From Okapia johnstoni (Eukaryota; Chordata; Mammalia; Artiodactyla; Giraffidae), in contig CM044307.1 in NCBI GenBank assembly GCA_024291935.2, positions 95,733,461-95,797,460 of the forward strand: a DNA stretch of 64,000 nucleotides, read 5' to 3'. Position 1 is the first letter of the stretch. Each line of letters begins with the position of its first letter. The position numbers and the translations under genes were made by a program. Under the pieces are notes generated by a model. The model did not search any database and had not been told where the DNA came from. It worked only from the letters and a program-made list of their open reading frames with translations. Below, one piece after another: positions 60,351 through 64,000 of this stretch.

Positions 60351-60990
60351 TGTGCAACACTGTTAGTTCCTTCCTGTGGACCAGAGAATATTGCAGACAG
60401 AATCAGTTCCTAGGTAGGTTGATAAGAACTCCGAGGTCCCTTAGGAGGAGAAAGTGTTCCGGGGTCCCTGAGGAGAGAGGGGTCTGGAGTTCTCAAGGAG
60501 GAGAAAAGGACAAATGTTTTTTTTTTCTTTAAACCCAGAGCTGATGATTGCACAACAAAACAACTCAACTTGCTCAAGGATATGTTTTCCCTTAAACTCT
60601 GTACTAACGTATCCTGCTTGAGGACATAGTTCTCCTTCTCGAGATCCTTTTGATAAATTCTGTCATCTTAAAATGTGTATTATGGGAGTGGGTCTGGTAA
60701 GATCTTTCTATTGTTAGTTCCAATCCTGTCATCTTTGTGGGAGTGGGTCTAGTAAGATCTTCACAACCTTGAGACATTCTTTTGATTTATTGTAATAACC
60801 AATTGAAGAAGTATATAAGACTAGTAAGGGGGGCACTCTCTGTCCCCCTTCTGATGTCTGTGTCAGAAGCTTTCTCGGTCCTCCTTCACCTTAATAAAGC
60901 TCTACTACACAAAAGTTCTTGAGTGATCAAGCCTGGTTCCTGGTCCCGAAGCTAAATCTTCTTCAGAGATCATGAATCCGACATTGTTCA
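60351..60990 (+). mobile_element. Solo LTR of an endogenous retrovirus
   Basis: The 640-base block starts TGTGCAACA and ends TTGTTCA, imperfect inverted ends of TG...CA form. CCATAA flanks it at 60343-60348 and 60991-60996, a likely 6-bp target duplication, although the left copy sits two bases from the LTR start. Inside are a TATA-like TATATAAG (about 60812), then CTCTCTGTCCCCCTTCTG, an AATAAA at 60893-60898 and a short R/U5-like end. The U3 part carries a repeated segment (see findings). No internal viral genes are present, so this is a recombination scar. The bovid family name is not certain. Confidence 0.8.
60893..60898 (+). terminator. Polyadenylation signal of the solo LTR
   Basis: AATAAA within CTTAATAAAGCTC, about 80 bases downstream of the TATA-like box, in the position expected of an LTR R region. 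Confidence 0.6.
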
Positions 60991-60996
60991 CCATAA

Positions 60997-61431
60997 GCTA
61001 TCATTGCTTTAGAGTATATGATGCCAAGAAATAACCTTGTGTCATCAAGTGTATACTATTAATATCATGTAAGGTGAAATCTAGTATTGGGTAAAATAGT
61101 ACAGTGGAATGAATATGAGCTTTAGAGGAAAATAATCCCAGATGTTAAACCCAGTTTTGACACTCAAAGGTTATGGAAACTAAAAATAGACATGTAATTG
61201 AGCCACGTTGCCTTTATCTATAAAACAGATACAGTTTATCTTTTATATAGGTCACTAGGAGAGTTAAATGAGAATATATCCTTATGCCAGGCGTAAGGAT
61301 ATATATGCTTATTTTTCTAATATGTATTTTTTAGTCTCAATGACTGTCATTCTTGGGAGATGTGCTGGGCTCAAACTTTAAAACAATATAAGCTTTAAAG
61401 ACACAACTAATATCAGAATTTATCTTTTTGC
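60997..61431. other. Intergenic sequence with a MIR relic
   Basis: A MIR lies at about 61090-61280: 'gaatatgagctttagagg', 'aaacccagttttgacactc', 'tataaaacagatacag', 'aggagagttaaatgagaata'. Confidence 0.5.
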
Positions 61432-61643
61432 TATTGTGTACTCAGTCGTGTCCGACTCTGTGCAACTCCAAAGACCATAGCCTCCCAGACTCTGTCCATG
61501 GAATCTTCCAGACAAGAATACTGGAGTGGGTTGCCATTTCCTACTCTAGGGATCTTCCCAATCCAGAGATTGAACTTGTGTCTCTTGTGCATTTCCTGCA
61601 TTGGCAAGTGGATTCTTTATCACTGTGCCACCTGAGAAGCCCA
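61432..61643 (-). mobile_element. Bov-tA SINE
   Basis: Complete reverse copy from GTGTACTCAGTCGTGTCCG to CCACCTGAGAAGCCC. Confidence 0.92.
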
Positions 61644-61716
61644 TCTTTTTAATTAATAACAAAATTATACTAAAGTCCAGAGAAGAATTCTTTTTGTGGA
61701 TTCTACTTATATAATT

Positions 61717-61922
61717 GGGCTTCTCTGGTGGCTCAGACAGTAAAGAATCCACCAGCAAAGCAAAAGATCTGGGTTCAGTCCCTGGGTTGAGAAGATCCCC
61801 TGGAGAAAGGAATGGCCACCCACTTCAGTATTCTGGCCTGGAGAATTTCATGGACAGAGGAGCCTGACAGGCTAAAGTCCATGAGGTTGCAAAGAGTCAG
61901 AGACCACTGAGAGACTTTCAGT
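61717..61922 (+). mobile_element. Bov-tA SINE
   Basis: Complete copy with GGGCTTCTCTGGTGGCTC head and GAGAGACTTTCAG end. Opposite in orientation to its neighbour 70 bases away. Confidence 0.93.
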
Positions 61923-63288
61923 TTTATTTACATATTTGTTAATATAGAGAATCTTTTGGCAGATTTTACCTTATAATAAATTATCTCTTTATCAACGCTT
62001 GTATCAGTGTATCCATAAAGGCCTATATTAAATTTCAACTATTTTACCTTGGTAAGGATATCAAATTTGAACCAGTTTGTGGGACTGTTGTGTTACTAGA
62101 TAAATTCATACTTTGATTCTAAGATTTTACAGAAATGATACAATTATTTCATTAATTTCTATAATTTATTACTTTTCCATTTCTCTTAATGTCATAAAAA
62201 AGCTTTACAAAATCAGAAAAATAATTTTAAATTAAAAAAAAAGTAGATGTGCTCATACCTACCACATCCAACTTACACATTGCCTTAGAAGTCATGTCTC
62301 AGTGGCATTTGAAGGACAGAAGCTTTCAATATTCATGATATCCCTTTGACAAAATGAATTAAAGACAAGATAAAATGAAGATATGTTATAAGCCTGGAGG
62401 TCTTCCGAATGGCAGAGCCTGCAATCAACTAAATGACTAGTCAGAAGGAAGACTAAAGAGAAAGGAAAGCCTGGTTTACAGCTTTACTGTGTATTTCCTC
62501 TAAGTCTGGCAATAAAGCGAGAATATTGCTTCTGTGCTCATTAATTATTTATCACCAGCTCTCTGAACCTCTGAACAATTTCTGTTGAAGGAACTACAAT
62601 ACACATGGAGTTATTCATCAAACGCAGATGTTCACACATCCCCTTTAAGGCTATAAACACGAATGCCAGCTGTCCAAAGAGAATCAGCAGAGTTCTGATT
62701 TATTGAAAGTCGTGAATTCCACCATATAATGAAAAGAGCAAAAATATCAAGCTTTGGTAAATTATTAGTGACAAAAAATACATATATTGCCACTTATAAA
62801 AAAAAGTTCAAAGATATAAGTAGAATGGACAATATAAAAATGTGTCTTCTATTGCAGCAGCGAAATAAAGAGATAAAATAAATCCTGGTGTTTACATCAC
62901 AGTATAACTCAAACTGCTATTCCTTTGATTTTTCACTTTAGATTCATTCAACCATTTGCATAAAATCAGAATTAAAACAAAAATGCTAAGTGAAAAAATT
63001 ACTATCTAATAATTTTGCTTTCTTCATTAATGAATGAAAGATTTTTGAATACAATTTGTAGTTACCAGCTTAATAGCAATTGCCAATCTTTTTGCTCTTT
63101 CCTTCAAAATTTTTTTTCACATTACATTTTACTTTCTTCTTCAATATTTGCATCTTTTATTCACTCCTTCCCCTAATGCAAATTGATATTTGAATCGAGA
63201 TCTGTACAGAAATTACCCTCTAAGCTAGTTATTTTCTAGTTTAGTGTGCATAAAAACCAAGGAGAAAGTTTGTTAAAACTAGATTCTT
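61923..63288. other. AT-rich intergenic sequence, nothing recognised
   Basis: No interpretable content on either strand. Confidence 0.45.
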
Positions 63289-63440
63289 GAGGACTTTCCT
63301 GGTGTTCCAGTGTTTAAGACTCCATACTTTCAATGCAGGAGGTGTGGGTTCCATCCCTGGTATGTAACTGAGATTTCACATGTCTCGTGCAGCACAGCCA
63401 AAAAACTTTTAATAAATAAATAAAAATAAAAAGTTAAAAA
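63289..63440 (+). mobile_element. CHR-type tRNA-derived SINE
   Basis: GGACTTTCCTGGTGTTCCAG head, GGTTCCATCCCTGGT B-box region, GCAGCACAGCCAAAAAA end and an A/T-rich AAATAAATAAA tail. Confidence 0.75.
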
Positions 63441-63744
63441 AATTAAATAAATAGATATCTTTAAAAATACAGATTCTTGTGAGTCTATCCTGACAAATTC
63501 TTATGAAGCAAGTAGGAATTAGGGCACAGAGGTGGTGAGACAAAATTAGGATTCAGCATTTTAAATCTAGGTGACCAGTGTTCTAGATAAAATTAATCGT
63601 AACTTTTCCCCAAATCTACTTTTGCTTTACATTCTTTAAATGAAGCAATACATTTTTTAATTCTTAAAAGTTCAAGCATTATACAGATTATAAAAAATAA
63701 ACTGAAACTCTCCTCTTACCTTTTCTCACTCTTATAGCCAAAAG
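63441..63744. other. Short AT-rich spacer with a possible MER5-like fragment
   Basis: 'aaaaatacagattcttgtga' near 63465 and 'aggattcagcattttaaatc' near 63548 vaguely recall a MER5-type repeat. Not called. Confidence 0.3.
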
Positions 63745-63942
63745 GGCTTCCCTGGTGGTTCACACGGTAAGGAATCTGCTTGCAATGTAGGAGATCCAGC
63801 TTCAATCCTTGAGTCAGGAAGATCCCCTGGAGTAAGAAATGACAACCCTTTCCAATATTCTTGCCTGGAGAATTCCACGGACAGAGGAATCTGGTGAACT
63901 ACGGTCCGTAGGGTGGCAAAGAGTCAGAAACGACTGAGCAAC
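63745..63942 (+). mobile_element. Bov-tA SINE
   Basis: Complete copy from GGGCTTCCCTGGTGGTTC to CGACTGAGCAACTAATC. Confidence 0.93.
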
Positions 63943-64000
63943 TAATCAGTTCAGTTCAGTCGCTCAGTCGTGTCCATCTCTTTGCAACCCCATGAATCGC
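63943..64000 (-). mobile_element. BovB 3' end, cut by the window edge
   Basis: TCAGTTCAGTTCAGTCGCTC and CTTTGCAACCCCATGAATCG repeat the left end of the BovB at 21189. The rest lies beyond the window. Confidence 0.85.

Overview
The window is ruminant nuclear DNA (cattle, sheep, goat or a close relative). The evidence is the repeat content: several dozen Bov-tA/BovA2 tRNA-derived SINEs, BovB (RTE-class) LINE copies, Bovidae-type L1 copies, CHR-type SINEs and a bovid-style solo LTR, on an AT-rich background with older mammalian repeats (MIR, L2, MER5, MER1, Tigger, MaLR-like LTRs). I see no bacterial genes, operons, CRISPR arrays, tRNA genes or rRNA genes.

One protein-coding gene is well supported: ATXN7L3B, a single-exon gene on the + strand. 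A CpG island at about 9668-10080 leads into a 97-codon ORF at 10088-10381. A 3' untranslated region of roughly 3 kb follows, with four AATAAA signals between 13056 and 13479. The gene is an old retrocopy of ATXN7L3, a subunit of the SAGA deubiquitinase module. The decayed remainder of the parental coding region can still be read, in shifting frames, from 10287 to about 10822. From memory, human ATXN7L3B lies at 12q21 in a gene-poor region near KCNC2, and the emptiness of the rest of this window agrees with that.

The rest is intergenic, layered with transposable elements:
- 0-9.6 kb and 13.5-21 kb: SINEs, MIR/MER5 relics, an old L1 tail and an ancient LTR-like block.
- 21.2-22.9 kb: a 5'-truncated BovB with a 12-bp target-site duplication (TSD) and a recognisable reverse transcriptase.
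- 23-43 kb: SINEs, a MER1 hAT element split by a SINE, and L1 3' ends.
- 43.7-46 kb: a Tigger (pogo) DNA transposon with both ends and a decayed transposase.
- 47.4-48.9 kb: an L1 with a textbook 5' inversion (twin priming), then a second L1 3' end.
- 54.8-58.5 kb: a three-level nest of BovB inside L1 inside Bov-tA.
- 60.35-60.99 kb: a solo LTR with a duplicated internal block.
The window ends inside another BovB 3' end.

I found no new multi-gene system. The most interesting item is how ATXN7L3B arose: its C-terminal third appears to be an out-of-frame reading of the parent's zinc-finger segment. Family assignments and sequence comparisons here come from reading and memory, not from searches.
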